Of a DNA stretch of 64,000 nt, positions 54,990-64,000 are shown piece after piece. Source of the DNA: Paenibacillus sp. 1011MAR3C5 (GTDB lineage: Bacteria > Bacillota > Bacilli > Paenibacillales > Paenibacillaceae); contig NZ_QZCF01000005.1 of NCBI RefSeq assembly GCF_003591485.1, positions 124,001 through 188,000 on the forward strand, given 5' to 3'. Made by a program: the position numbers and the translations under genes. The notes under the pieces are model-generated. The model was not told the DNA's origin and ran no database searches. It saw nothing but the letters and a program-made list of their open reading frames with translations. Position 1 is the first letter of the stretch, and each line of letters starts with the position of its first letter.

Positions 54990-57900
54990 GTGAAAAGTGT
55001 TATCAAGTTTTCGTTGAACAACAAGTTCGCCTTATGGATCATGACTCTCATCATCCTGTTCTCCGGCCTATACGCCGGCACGAGCATGAAGATGGAGACG
55101 CTCCCGGACATTACGATTCCGATCGTCAGCGTAACGACTGTATATCCGGGCGCGGCGCCGGAAGAAGTAATGGAGAAGGTTACGAAGCCGATTGAGCAAA
55201 GAACGCGCAATTTGACCGGCGTCAATAATGTATCCTCGACCTCCTTTGAGAATGCTTCCTCCGTCGTAATCGAATACACATACGAGACGGATATGGATAA
55301 AGCGGCAGATGAAGTGAAGAGCCTTCTGTCCGAGCTGAAGTTCCCGGAAGGCGTCCAGGCGCCTGGCGTCTCCCGCATCAGCATGAATGCGTTCCCGGTC
55401 CTGTCGCTCAGCCTGTCGAATGAAAGCCTGGAGCTGGATCAGCTGACCAAGCAAGTAACGGAAAACATCTTGCCACGCCTGGAAGGACTTGATGGCGTTG
55501 CGGATGTTCAAATTTCTGGACAGAACATCATGGAAGGCGAATTAGCCTTCGACGCTGAAGCCTTGGCGGCAACGGGCTTAACGGAGGATGCCGTTAAGGG
55601 CATCATACAAGCTTCCGCGCTTTCTGTACCGCTTGGCATCTTCGAATTCGGCGACTCCGAGAAGTCGATTCTGGTAGATGGCAACATCGTAACAGAAACG
55701 GATCTGAACAACCTTGTGCTGCTTCCGGGTGTGAAGCTAAGCGATGTAGCAGATCTGAAGATTTCCGGCAAAGCGGAATCCGTATCCCGCACGAACGGCA
55801 AAAACGCGATTGGCATCAGTATCGTCAAAGCAGCTGACGCCAATACGGTTGATGTCGTCAATCGGGTGAAGGAGAATATTAAAGAACTGGAAGAAGCGAA
55901 CGAAGGGCTGACGATTACGGTTGCATTCGACCAAGGCGAGCCAATCGAAGCATCCGTCCATACTATGCTGAGCAAAGCGCTGATCGGTGCTTTGGCGGCT
56001 ATCATAATCATCCTGTTGTTCCTGCGCAATATTCGTTCGACGATTATATCCGTCGTGTCGATCCCATTGTCGATTCTGATGGCGCTGCTTGCGCTTAAGC
56101 AGATGGATATTACGCTCAACATCATGACTCTAGGCGCGATTACCGTTGCCATCGGCCGGGTAATCGACGATTCCATTGTCGTCATCGAGAATATATACCG
56201 GAGAATGTCTCTTTCAACCGAGAAGCTGAAGGGCAAAGAGCTTGTTCTGGAAGCAACGCGCGAGATGTTCGTACCGATTATGGCTTCAACAGTTGTAACC
56301 GTAGCCGTATTCCTGCCGCTCGGATTCGTATCCGGCATGGTAGGGGAAGTATTCATGCCGTTTGCGCTGACTGTCGTATTCGCATTGGCGGCATCGCTCG
56401 TCGTCGCGATTACGGTCGTGCCGATGATGGCGCATATGATGTTCCGCAACGGACTTAAGGCAAATCAAATTCATGAAGATAAACCTGGCCGCCTGGCGCT
56501 TTGGTACAAGAAAGTGCTGCGCTGGACGCTGGATCACAAGTTCGTCACTTTTGCAGCAGCCGTGCTGCTTCTTGTAGGCAGCTTGTTCCTGGCTCCTGTA
56601 GTCGGCTTCAGCTTCTTGCCGGCGGATGAGCAGAAGTCGATGATTATTACGTACAGCCCTGCTCCTGGCGAGACTCGCGAGCAAGTAGAGGAAGTCGCGC
56701 TTGAGGCTGAGAAAATTTTGATGGAACGCGAAGGAATCTCCGTCGTGCAATACGCGGTAGGCGGACAAAATCCGATGAGCCCAGGCGCATCCAAGTCGGG
56801 CTTGTTCAACCTCTCGTACGACAAAGATTTCAAAGGATTCACAGAAGAAAAAGAAAAGATCGTTCCGCTGCTGCGTGAACTTGGCGGACAAGGCGAGTGG
56901 AAGGAGCAGGACTTCTCCGGCGGCCTTGGCGGTTCGACCATTACGATGAACGTTTATGGCCCAGACATGAAGACGCTGCAGCCTATCGTTGACGATCTGA
57001 TGGCCAAGCTTGGCGAAAACGCGGATCTGAAAAAAATCAGCTCCAGCTTGTCCGAGACCTATGAGCAATATCGCATCGTTGCTGACCGCGACAAGCTGAG
57101 CCAATATGGCCTGACAGCAGGTCAGGTTGCCATGGCGCTGAGCCCTGTGCGTGACCGTCCGCTTCTGACAACGATAGAGAAGGACGGGGAAGACCTTAAT
57201 GTCTACCTGCAAGTTGAGGAGAAAACGTACCGCAATCTGTCCGATCTGGAAAATGTGATGATCATGTCGCCGCTTGGCATGGAAGTTGCTCTGAAGGATT
57301 TAGTGAAGATTGAGGAAAGTGAATCGCCGAACACGATTACGCGTCTGAACGATCGTATCTACGCATCGGTATCCGCTGATGTAACGGCATCCAATGTAGG
57401 CGCAGTTTCTACAGATATTCAGAAAACAATTGACAGCATGAAGCTTCCGGGCAATGTCAATATCGACATGGGCGGCGTAACGGAACAAATGAACGAGACA
57501 TTCTCGCAGCTTGGCATGGCAATTCTTGCTGCTGTAGCAGTCGTATACCTCGTGCTGGTTCTGACATTCGGCGGAGGCTTGACACCGCTGACGATTCTGT
57601 TCTCGCTTCCGTTCACCGTAATCGGTGCCATGCTGGGCTTGCTTGTAACGGGTGAAACAATCAGTGCGACAGCGCTAATTGGAGCTCTCATGCTGATCGG
57701 TATCGTCGTCACGAATGCAATTGTACTGATCGATCGCGTCATTCATAAGGAAAACGAAGGACTTTCCGTTCGTGAAGCACTTCTGGAGGCTGGCGTAACG
57801 CGTCTGCGTCCGATTCTGATGACGGCGATCGCGACAGTCGGCGCATTGCTTCCGCTTGCATTCGGCTTCGAATCCGGTGGCCTGATCTCGAAAGGCATGG

Positions 57901-58022
57901 CGGTTACCGTTATCGGCGGCTTGACGAGCTCGACATTGCTTACGCTCATTATCGTTCCGATCGTGTATGAATTCCTGAATCGGAAAAAAGCGAAAAAAGG
58001 CGCTGCAGCTGTAACGGAGTGA
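54990..58022 (+). CDS. RND-family efflux transporter (SwrC/AcrB-like)
   Basis: Proton-driven exporter of about 1010 residues, 12 membrane helices with two large periplasmic-type loops. KFSLNNKFALWIMTLIILFSG at the start and GRVIDDSIVVIENIYRRM near residue 390 (usually GxVVDDAIV) are RND marks. GTG 54990 has GAGGAG upstream; GTG 54981 is possible. No membrane-fusion protein gene is adjacent. In B. subtilis the similar SwrC handles surfactin; the substrate here is unknown. Confidence 0.9.
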   Translation: MKSVIKFSLNNKFALWIMTLIILFSGLYAGTSMKMETLPDITIPIVSVTTVYPGAAPEEVMEKVTKPIEQRTRNLTGVNNVSSTSFENASSVVIEYTYETDMDKAADEVKSLLSELKFPEGVQAPGVSRISMNAFPVLSLSLSNESLELDQLTKQVTENILPRLEGLDGVADVQISGQNIMEGELAFDAEALAATGLTEDAVKGIIQASALSVPLGIFEFGDSEKSILVDGNIVTETDLNNLVLLPGVKLSDVADLKISGKAESVSRTNGKNAIGISIVKAADANTVDVVNRVKENIKELEEANEGLTITVAFDQGEPIEASVHTMLSKALIGALAAIIIILLFLRNIRSTIISVVSIPLSILMALLALKQMDITLNIMTLGAITVAIGRVIDDSIVVIENIYRRMSLSTEKLKGKELVLEATREMFVPIMASTVVTVAVFLPLGFVSGMVGEVFMPFALTVVFALAASLVVAITVVPMMAHMMFRNGLKANQIHEDKPGRLALWYKKVLRWTLDHKFVTFAAAVLLLVGSLFLAPVVGFSFLPADEQKSMIITYSPAPGETREQVEEVALEAEKILMEREGISVVQYAVGGQNPMSPGASKSGLFNLSYDKDFKGFTEEKEKIVPLLRELGGQGEWKEQDFSGGLGGSTITMNVYGPDMKTLQPIVDDLMAKLGENADLKKISSSLSETYEQYRIVADRDKLSQYGLTAGQVAMALSPVRDRPLLTTIEKDGEDLNVYLQVEEKTYRNLSDLENVMIMSPLGMEVALKDLVKIEESESPNTITRLNDRIYASVSADVTASNVGAVSTDIQKTIDSMKLPGNVNIDMGGVTEQMNETFSQLGMAILAAVAVVYLVLVLTFGGGLTPLTILFSLPFTVIGAMLGLLVTGETISATALIGALMLIGIVVTNAIVLIDRVIHKENEGLSVREALLEAGVTRLRPILMTAIATVGALLPLAFGFESGGLISKGMAVTVIGGLTSSTLLTLIIVPIVYEFLNRKKAKKGAAAVTE

Positions 58023-58037
58023 TAAAGATTTGAGAGT

Positions 58038-58076
58038 GCCTCCCTGTGGATGGATCGTCCGCGGGGAGGCTTTTTT
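58038..58076 (+). terminator. Terminator after the RND gene
   Basis: GCCTCCC / GGGAGGC stem with inner GTGGA/TCCGC pairing and six T. Confidence 0.88.
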
Positions 58077-58152
58077 GATATAATGACTGTGGAATAAATG
58101 AGATTGGACGATACAACTTAAAGGATGGACAGATAGGGAGTGTGGCAAAGGA

Positions 58153-59028
58153 ATGAATCCGCAACTGACGAAAGTAGGCTTCATAGGAACAGGTGTTATG
58201 GGCGGCAGTATGGCGAGCCACGTACAGCAAGGCGGCTACGAAGTTCATATTTATACGCGTACGAAGGAAAAGGCCCTTCCGCTTATCGAGCAGGGCCTAA
58301 TCTGGCAGGATACCCCGGGTAATCTGGCGCGGGTGTGCGACGTTATTATTACAATGGTCGGCTATCCTTCCGACGTGGAGGAGCTGTATCTGGGACCTTC
58401 CGGCCTGATCGATTCCGCTAGGAGCGGTACAACCTTCATCGATATGACAACCTCTAGCCCGGCTTTGGCAAGGCGCATCTACGATGCAGCTAAGGCGCGT
58501 GGTATGTACGCGCTGGATGCTCCTGTATCGGGCGGAGACATCGGAGCCCGCAATGCGGCATTGACCATTATGGCCGGCGGCGACCGAGAAGACTATGAGC
58601 GCGTGCTTCCGATCTTGTCGCGAATGGGGAAGCAGATACTGCTGCAAGGCGCAGCCGGTGCTGGCCAGCATACGAAGATGGCGAATCAGATTGCGATTGC
58701 CTCTACGATGATTGGCGTATGCGAAGCGCTAATCTATGCGAAGAATGCCGGATTGGAACTGGACCAAGTGCTGCAGAGCATTAGTGCCGGTAGCGCAGGC
58801 AGCTGGTCACTCAGTAATCTGGCTCCGCGCATGGTTGCCGGGAACTTCGAACCGGGCTTCTACGTGAAGCATTTTATTAAGGATATGGGCATTGCGCTTG
58901 ACTCCGCTGCGGAGATGCAGATTGAGCTGCCTGGTCTGGCGCTTGCGAGAGAACTGTACCAGCGCATTGCGGACGCGGGGTTGGGGGACAAAGGCACCCA
59001 TGCACTCTACAAAGCCTGGGACGAGTAG
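58153..59028 (+). CDS. NAD(P)-dependent beta-hydroxyacid dehydrogenase
   Basis: 291-residue member of the 3-hydroxyisobutyrate/6-phosphogluconate dehydrogenase-like family. Rossmann motif GFIGTGVMGGSMASH; substrate-binding DAPVSGGDIGARNA; catalytic Lys in GQHTKMANQ. Similar to YkwC-type proteins. Substrate cannot be assigned. AAAGGA lies near the ATG. Stands alone between two unrelated units. Confidence 0.88.
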   Translation: MNPQLTKVGFIGTGVMGGSMASHVQQGGYEVHIYTRTKEKALPLIEQGLIWQDTPGNLARVCDVIITMVGYPSDVEELYLGPSGLIDSARSGTTFIDMTTSSPALARRIYDAAKARGMYALDAPVSGGDIGARNAALTIMAGGDREDYERVLPILSRMGKQILLQGAAGAGQHTKMANQIAIASTMIGVCEALIYAKNAGLELDQVLQSISAGSAGSWSLSNLAPRMVAGNFEPGFYVKHFIKDMGIALDSAAEMQIELPGLALARELYQRIADAGLGDKGTHALYKAWDE

Positions 59029-59159
59029 GCGGATGAATTTATTTGTGCCCCCAGACTCATACAGGTTGACTAAACAACGGGTTGTCTGGCTAAACTAACC
59101 ACATCTCTGCCGATTGGCGCAAGAACGGGAGGTGGTATAGGATATTAGGTCAGGTCGTT

Positions 59160-59480
59160 GTGAAAGCGATATTCCTGCTTATCAGCATAGCGAATCCGGA
59201 TGTTCAGGTGTCAGTTGATCCTGTTACAATTCAGTCAGCCAACCCGGCTTATGCCAAATGGAGCAAACTTGCCTTGGAAGAAACAGCGAAAGCTTACCGC
59301 GGCGCTTCCATAGTGGATTACAAGTATGAGGGTAGATTTATTGGTGCTGAAGGAGAATCAGAGGAGCGGTTTCTGCTATGGTTGCGGGAGGAAGGCCGTG
59401 AATTCGGAGTTCGTGTATCGTTAAAGATTCAGACGGAGACGGAGAATCTGCTAACTGTAAAACTTACGGAGATGAACTAA
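59160..59480 (+). CDS. DUF3889-type small protein
   Basis: 106 residues, GTG start with AGGTCAGG just upstream. NPAYAKWSKLALEETAKAYRGASIVDYKYEG and FLLWLREEGREFGVRV in part are the DUF3889 pattern seen in small secreted bacillus proteins. The hydrophobic N-terminus is short (about 10 residues) and may be a reduced signal peptide. Function unknown. Confidence 0.7.
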   Translation: MKAIFLLISIANPDVQVSVDPVTIQSANPAYAKWSKLALEETAKAYRGASIVDYKYEGRFIGAEGESEERFLLWLREEGREFGVRVSLKIQTETENLLTVKLTEMN

Positions 59481-59546
59481 ATAAGGAATGAACTAAAATA
59501 GATGTGTCAAATGAATGAGATGACGCGCAAAATTAGATAATACAAT

Positions 59547-59585
59547 GGGCATGCTCCTTTTTTATGCAAAGGAGCATGCCCTTTT
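59547..59585. terminator. Bidirectional terminator between convergent genes
   Basis: Perfect 14-bp stem GGGCATGCTCCTTT / AAAGGAGCATGCCC with a T-rich tail on the plus strand. Confidence 0.9.
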
Positions 59586-59593
59586 CCGGTTTT

Positions 59594-60874
59594 CTAGCTA
59601 TTGACGAAATTGTCTGGCTTGGAGTTGATATCCTGCACGACCTTGTCGACGGCCTCCCAAGCCTGGTCGAAGGAGAGGATCCCCGTGGACACGGCTTCGA
59701 ATTGGGTACGGAATACATCGGACAGAGCTTGCTCTGCCGGTTGAACTAACTCAATAGCAGAGATGGACCCTGACGAGCCTGTTGCAAGAAGAGGCTCCAG
59801 CGAGAAGTCTCCAATATCGAGGTAGTCCGGATAGGTGACGAATCCTTCTGCCAGGTTATCGGATGCGATGCGTTCCGCTGCCTCCTTGCTCATCAAATAC
59901 TTCACAATATCCCATGCTTCGTCACTGTAAGGGCTTTCAGCATAAATCGAGAGTTTGGTAGAAGTATAGACGGAGCTGCTCCATGTGCTGGAGGGATCTC
60001 TCGGCAATTCGATGAGTGCCCAATCGTCGGATGTCTCATTATTTTTCAATATGGTTTTGAGGTGTGAAGCCCTGCCTATATATAGACCTGTATGAGTCAG
60101 ATTAGGGTTGTTTACAATCATCTGCTGAGATTTGATCATGTTCTTGAACGTATCCTCGTACAGCTGCTCGAACAATTGGCGCCACTCGAGGTTATTAATC
60201 ATGAGCTGATTATTTTCAATTCGCTGCAAGCCAAGGATGTTCTCACCCACCCAGGTGTAAGAATAATACCAATCGCGATTGATCTTATAGCCGGTGGCGG
60301 AGGAATCCTTGGCCTGAATAGCTAAAGCCGATTGGCGGAATTGATCCCAAGTCATCGGGGAACCGGGTTCCGTAACGCCCAGCTCACGGTATAGCTTGCG
60401 ATTGACAAATAGCAGCTCACGGTCGAAAGTCGGGCTTAATAAGGTCAGCTTGCCTTTTGCATTAAGCTGACTTTCTGTAAATTGCTTCTGGATGTCGTTG
60501 AGCTCAACGCGATCACGTGTCAATAGAGGCGCCATGTCAAGCATCGGGTAATCCTCGATGAAGTGATCCGGGGGCATCTCCATGTGAAAATCCGGTTTCT
60601 CTTCTTCGATAATTTCAACCAATCGCTCATCCCATCTCTCCAGTTCGATCCCTTCTTTAACCATCTGTCTGTACACATCAATCACCTGAAAGCTGATGTG
60701 TGGAAACTTCTCATTTAATAAAGGCATGTAGAGCGGGAATTCTTGGGACGAGGCTAATACCTTCAGCGTAATCTCTTCTTTTTTGTCTTTGCCTATTCCG
60801 ATTGCAGAGCAGCCTTGCATGAGAAGAGCCAGAAGAAGCAACGCGGAAAACCATTTGAATTTTGCCGATTTCAT
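59594..60874 (-). CDS. Extracellular solute-binding lipoprotein (family 1 type)
   Basis: 426 residues with a lipoprotein signal (LLMQGC, lipidated C22). The mature part resembles ABC sugar/oligosaccharide binding proteins (TGYKINRDWYYSY, SPYSDEAWDIVKYLMSKEAAERIA). Minus-strand AAGGGGGAACGG precedes the ATG. No permease or ATPase genes are next to it, so it is an orphan that either uses a distant transporter or acts as a sensor. Ligand unknown. Confidence 0.88.
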   Translation of the reverse strand: MKSAKFKWFSALLLLALLMQGCSAIGIGKDKKEEITLKVLASSQEFPLYMPLLNEKFPHISFQVIDVYRQMVKEGIELERWDERLVEIIEEEKPDFHMEMPPDHFIEDYPMLDMAPLLTRDRVELNDIQKQFTESQLNAKGKLTLLSPTFDRELLFVNRKLYRELGVTEPGSPMTWDQFRQSALAIQAKDSSATGYKINRDWYYSYTWVGENILGLQRIENNQLMINNLEWRQLFEQLYEDTFKNMIKSQQMIVNNPNLTHTGLYIGRASHLKTILKNNETSDDWALIELPRDPSSTWSSSVYTSTKLSIYAESPYSDEAWDIVKYLMSKEAAERIASDNLAEGFVTYPDYLDIGDFSLEPLLATGSSGSISAIELVQPAEQALSDVFRTQFEAVSTGILSFDQAWEAVDKVVQDINSKPDNFVNS

Positions 60875-61266
60875 ATCTATCCGTTCCCCCTTTTATTTGT
60901 ATCCACTAATAGGCTTATATCCTGCGGCGGCAGTTATAAGCGATCAGAAAAAGCCGTTCGATTTCGATGTTTATTCATGCAATTGTAGGTAAAAATATGC
61001 GTGAAACAAATATCAGGTTCAAAAAACATGGAAAAGTATAAATTTTCTTTAAATTATATAAAAATAAACATCATCTCCTATTATTGAAATATTTGTATAT
61101 CCCCAAAATAACCCAACCGATTCAATCCGTCAATATAGTAGATAGCGGCATGACTTGGTCACTTGGCAGATGTCAATCTATCTAAACTTTGGAAAAGAAA
61201 GCAACCAATTCTCTCCTTTATTCGTTACAATTAACAAAGGTCATAGAATAGAAAAGAGGGTGTTGC
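60875..61266. other. AT-rich divergent intergenic region without a recognised gene
   Basis: 392 bp between the divergent lipoprotein gene and the large membrane protein gene. It is clearly more A/T-rich than the surroundings, especially 61010-61130. Several TATAAT-like stretches occur on both strands but none has a convincing -35 partner. It presumably carries the two divergent promoters; no terminator or long repeat was seen. Confidence 0.6.
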
Positions 61267-63663
61267 GTGAAAGAAAAAGTGAAGCGGATCATTGCATTAC
61301 ATACTGCAGTGGTAATGGCATGCATGCTATTCGCGGTTGTATTCATTCCTATTGCGGAAGCGGCGGGCGACGAGGGAGGAATCACCATCCAGCGGAAGGT
61401 CGGATTCCAAGGTGCTTACAAGCAGAACAAGTGGTATCCGGTCAGCGTGACGCTAACAAACCATACGGGTAAAGATAAGTCGGGAGAAGCTGTATTGTCC
61501 GCAGTCACCTCCGAAGGCATCACGACTGATCTTGTGGTTCCTATAGATTTGCCTGTTGGTACGGCTATAGATGTTTCATTTGCGTTGCCGGGCACGGTGC
61601 TTAATCAAGATACAAGCCAAATTCGATTTTTCGAAGGCTCATTCAAGAGCGGGAAGTCAGTTCCATTAGTCGGTATGGATACGCTGGATGGACGTTTGAT
61701 CAACGGTTCTGCGATCGGCGTCGTTTCCCGTGATCCGGATACGCTTAACTTTATGCCGACCCTGAACCTTAAGGGTTATGAAATTACAGTCATGCCGTTA
61801 ACTCCGGAAGAGCTTCCGGGAGACTCGGTCATGCTGGATATGCTGGATGTGCTGGTTATTAACGACATGCCGACGGCCGAATGGAAGGAGTCTTCCATTC
61901 AGGCAATCAAGGATTGGGTTGTGAAAGGCGGGACGCTTGTGCTGTCCGGCGGGGCTGGCTATGCCAAAACGTCTGAAGCCTTCCTCGACATTGCTGCGGT
62001 TGAAGCGACAAGCCTCACCGAATTGGCTAATGCGGATGTCCTGACCGCTTCCGGCGGCGGCGCTCAGCTCCAGTTGGATAAGCCGATTACCGTATCAAGT
62101 GGGCGGATCGTGGCGGGCACGATTGAGATGGCGGATGGGAGCTTGCCTCTGGCCGTCAACCGGAAGGTCGGCTTTGGTTCCGTTCTCTATGTGGCATTTG
62201 ATCCCTCCTTGTCGCCGCTCGCGGCTTGGCCGGGAAGTGCCACACTTTGGTCCAAGTTTTTGAAGGATTCCTTGCTCAATCCACAAGGCACAGGCGGCAG
62301 CCGGGTCAGCGTGTCTTTCTACAGCGACTTGCAAAACAGCCTGAAATCGGCGATCGACCAATTCCCTTCAATTAAACCGCCGTCCTTCCCGCTATTGCTT
62401 CTGATGTTCGGATTGTATGTACTGATTGTGGCGCCACTGCTGTATGGGGTGCTGGTCAAGTCGGATCGCCGGGAGTGGGCGTGGTGGCTTATCCCTTCGG
62501 TCTCCGTTGTTACCGGTATTTTAGTATTTTTCATTGGAGCGGGAGACAAACGCATCACACAGGTACATAGCATTGAAGTGATTGAGATGTCGGTTGACGG
62601 ACGGACTGTATTGTCGGGAGCGACAGCCATATTCAGTCCGACCGGCGGAACCGTGACCGCAGAGTTCGACGAGAAGAGGCCGCTTGGCATGTATTCGGAC
62701 GATTACCGGGGCGGTTCGCTGCAACGGAACGGCAATTATCAGCTCATCGACCGTACAGACAGCGTTCAAGCTGAATGGCGTTCCGTGCCGTACTGGTCGA
62801 CCCGCAAGCTGTGGATGGAGCGGATAGTTGCAAGTCCTGATGCCAACGGAGGGTTGATGACCGAGTATTTGGAGGAAAATGGTTCGATCGAGGCTAGGGT
62901 GAGCAACGAGACGGGGACCGATTTGACCAACGTATCGCTGCTCATGAACGGACAGGTGAAGAGGATTGGAGATTTGAAAGCCGGGGAAAGTTCTGTGATA
63001 AGCAACTTGAGCTACAACTTGCCTCCGATTATTGGCAGCTACTATGATTACTCCGGCATGATCTTCCCGTATGGCACTACAGCGGGCAGGGATGAGTGGC
63101 AGCGGGAGCGACAGGTGATGCGTGGTTACTTTGATCATTTAAATAGCCTTCCATCGATGTCTGCACCTGTCATTGTCGGCTTCAGCAAGGATCACGAGAG
63201 CAACTATAGCGTTAACGGCAGCAAAGTGAAATCGGACAATATGAGAATGTGGGTGCAGGAGCTTCAACCGATTAATCGAATTGGAGACCGTGTAGTCGTG
63301 CCGGCCGGAGTCATCACCCCGCTTATTTCTTCAAGTACTTTGCAAGTGCTTCAAAGCTACGGCAATGGTGTGATGCAGGTAGGAACTGGTTCGGCTGAGC
63401 TGGAGTATCTGATTCCAAACGGCGAGCGGATCGCCTATGACAATCTGGATATCCAATTTGCGCAAGGGTTTGGCAATTCGGGGGTGGACTGGAGCGTTTG
63501 GCATGAAGCTACCGGCAAGTGGACTGCGATCAAAGACGATCTTGGTGCACCAAGCGAATATATAACGGAGCAAGGGTCGATTCGAATCAAGCTTGATGTT
63601 CTCAACCAGACGGAAACCGTGTTTCCTTACATTGTCCTGGAAGGAGAGGAGCTGAGTCCATGA
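61267..63663 (+). CDS. Large membrane-anchored extracytoplasmic protein, ABC-transporter associated
   Basis: 798 residues, GTG start. Signal peptide (about 1-33, ending IAEAAG). The following part is beta-rich, then a GATase1-like segment (LVINDMPTAEWKE, VKGGTLVLSGGAGY near 220). Two membrane helices near 374-396 and 407-425 (LLLLMFGLYVLIVAPLLYGVL) are followed by a second outside beta-rich region (about 430-798). The exact family was not recognised. The next gene, an ABC ATPase, overlaps it by four bases, so it probably belongs to that export system. Confidence 0.8.
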   Translation: MKEKVKRIIALHTAVVMACMLFAVVFIPIAEAAGDEGGITIQRKVGFQGAYKQNKWYPVSVTLTNHTGKDKSGEAVLSAVTSEGITTDLVVPIDLPVGTAIDVSFALPGTVLNQDTSQIRFFEGSFKSGKSVPLVGMDTLDGRLINGSAIGVVSRDPDTLNFMPTLNLKGYEITVMPLTPEELPGDSVMLDMLDVLVINDMPTAEWKESSIQAIKDWVVKGGTLVLSGGAGYAKTSEAFLDIAAVEATSLTELANADVLTASGGGAQLQLDKPITVSSGRIVAGTIEMADGSLPLAVNRKVGFGSVLYVAFDPSLSPLAAWPGSATLWSKFLKDSLLNPQGTGGSRVSVSFYSDLQNSLKSAIDQFPSIKPPSFPLLLLMFGLYVLIVAPLLYGVLVKSDRREWAWWLIPSVSVVTGILVFFIGAGDKRITQVHSIEVIEMSVDGRTVLSGATAIFSPTGGTVTAEFDEKRPLGMYSDDYRGGSLQRNGNYQLIDRTDSVQAEWRSVPYWSTRKLWMERIVASPDANGGLMTEYLEENGSIEARVSNETGTDLTNVSLLMNGQVKRIGDLKAGESSVISNLSYNLPPIIGSYYDYSGMIFPYGTTAGRDEWQRERQVMRGYFDHLNSLPSMSAPVIVGFSKDHESNYSVNGSKVKSDNMRMWVQELQPINRIGDRVVVPAGVITPLISSSTLQVLQSYGNGVMQVGTGSAELEYLIPNGERIAYDNLDIQFAQGFGNSGVDWSVWHEATGKWTAIKDDLGAPSEYITEQGSIRIKLDVLNQTETVFPYIVLEGEELSP

Positions 63664-64000
63664 ATGAAGTGCAGACAGCGGAAATGACCAGACGTAGGGG
63701 CGGCGAACAGTTCTCCCAGGAAGGGAAGCCGATGATCGAGATTCGCAGATTGACGAAGCAATTCGGCAGCTTCCAAGCGCTCAAAGGGATTGACCTGACA
63801 ATTGCCAAAGGAACCGTATTCGGGTTTGTGGGACCTAACGGAGCGGGCAAGTCGACGACGATGTCAATATTGGCTACGCTGATGGCGCCTAGCTCCGGCT
63901 ATGCTAAGGTTGACGGCTTTGATGTCATGCAGCATCCTCACGAAGTGCGGAAGAGGATTGGTTACATGCCGGATTTCTTCGGTGTCTATGATCAGTTCAA
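63660..64000 (+). CDS. ABC transporter ATP-binding protein (3'-truncated by the window edge)
   Basis: First 113 codons only. ATG 63660 overlaps the previous stop (ATGA) and has GAAGGAGAGG upstream. After a ~30-residue polar leader comes the nucleotide-binding domain: IEIRRLTKQFGSFQALKGID, Walker A GPNGAGKSTT, and the Q-loop region RKRIGYMPDFFGVYD. The PDFFGVYD form is common in ABC-2 type exporters. The remainder and any permease lie outside the window. Confidence 0.93.
   Translation, partial: MNEVQTAEMTRRRGGEQFSQEGKPMIEIRRLTKQFGSFQALKGIDLTIAKGTVFGFVGPNGAGKSTTMSILATLMAPSSGYAKVDGFDVMQHPHEVRKRIGYMPDFFGVYDQF

Overview
The window is about 64 kb of a chromosome from an endospore-forming Firmicute, most likely a Paenibacillus-type member of the Paenibacillaceae. 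The evidence is gene order close to the Bacillus subtilis infB-to-ymcA region (infB, rbfA, truB, ribF, rpsO, pnp, ylxY, mlpA, dpaAB, dapG, dapA, rnjB, tepA, ylzJ, spoIIIE, the ymf genes, pgsA, cinA, recA, rny, ymdB, spoVS, miaB, ymcA), AGGAGG-type ribosome binding sites, frequent TTG/GTG starts, sporulation genes, and moderate G+C. No rRNA, tRNA, insertion sequence, prophage or CRISPR array was seen.

Layout. 1-8.1 kb: translation and RNA genes (infB 5'-truncated, rbfA, nrnA, truB, ribF, rpsO, pnp). 8.2-15.3 kb: a sporulation polysaccharide-deacetylase-like gene, the peptidase mlpA, dut, the dipicolinate synthase genes dpaA-dpaB behind a very good SigK promoter, a decayed 3' fragment of asd, then dapG and dapA. 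15.5-22.1 kb: rnjB, tepA-ylzJ, the DNA translocase spoIIIE and the cortex-lytic enzyme sleB. 22.2-31.6 kb: ymfF-ymfH-ymfI-ymfJ-ymfK-ymfM, yajQ, rimO, pgsA, cinA. 31.6-36.7 kb: recA (with SOS box), recX, rny, ymdB, spoVS. 36.8-41.2 kb: a membrane dipeptidase, 2-oxoacid:ferredoxin oxidoreductase korA-korB and pduL. From 41.2 kb the content becomes more accessory: a GntR/YtrA regulator with an ABC exporter, a DHA2 drug efflux pump opposite a TetR regulator, miaB-ricA, a divergent biotin ECF transporter locus, a HAD phosphatase, a signal peptidase, a histidine kinase/response regulator/RND efflux triad, a beta-hydroxyacid dehydrogenase, a DUF3889 protein, an orphan solute-binding lipoprotein, and the start of an ABC transporter operon running off the right edge.

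How the parts work together. Several RNA-decay enzymes lie in one region (NrnA, PNPase, RNase J2, RNase Y, plus YmdB). DapG and DapA lead toward dihydrodipicolinate, which DpaAB oxidises to the spore solute dipicolinic acid. The asd gene that normally sits between dpaB and dapG is represented only by a frameshifted relic of about 90 codons, so the aspartate-semialdehyde step must be supplied from elsewhere.

The most unusual structures are: (1) arrays of roughly 39-45 bp hairpin units immediately in front of the ribosome binding sites of mlpA and dapA, with compensatory base changes and two mutually exclusive stems per unit; (2) the asd relic; (3) a biotin transporter locus with a natural EcfA-EcfT fusion, a partner ATPase lacking the switch histidine, and one BirA-type operator overlapping both divergent promoters.
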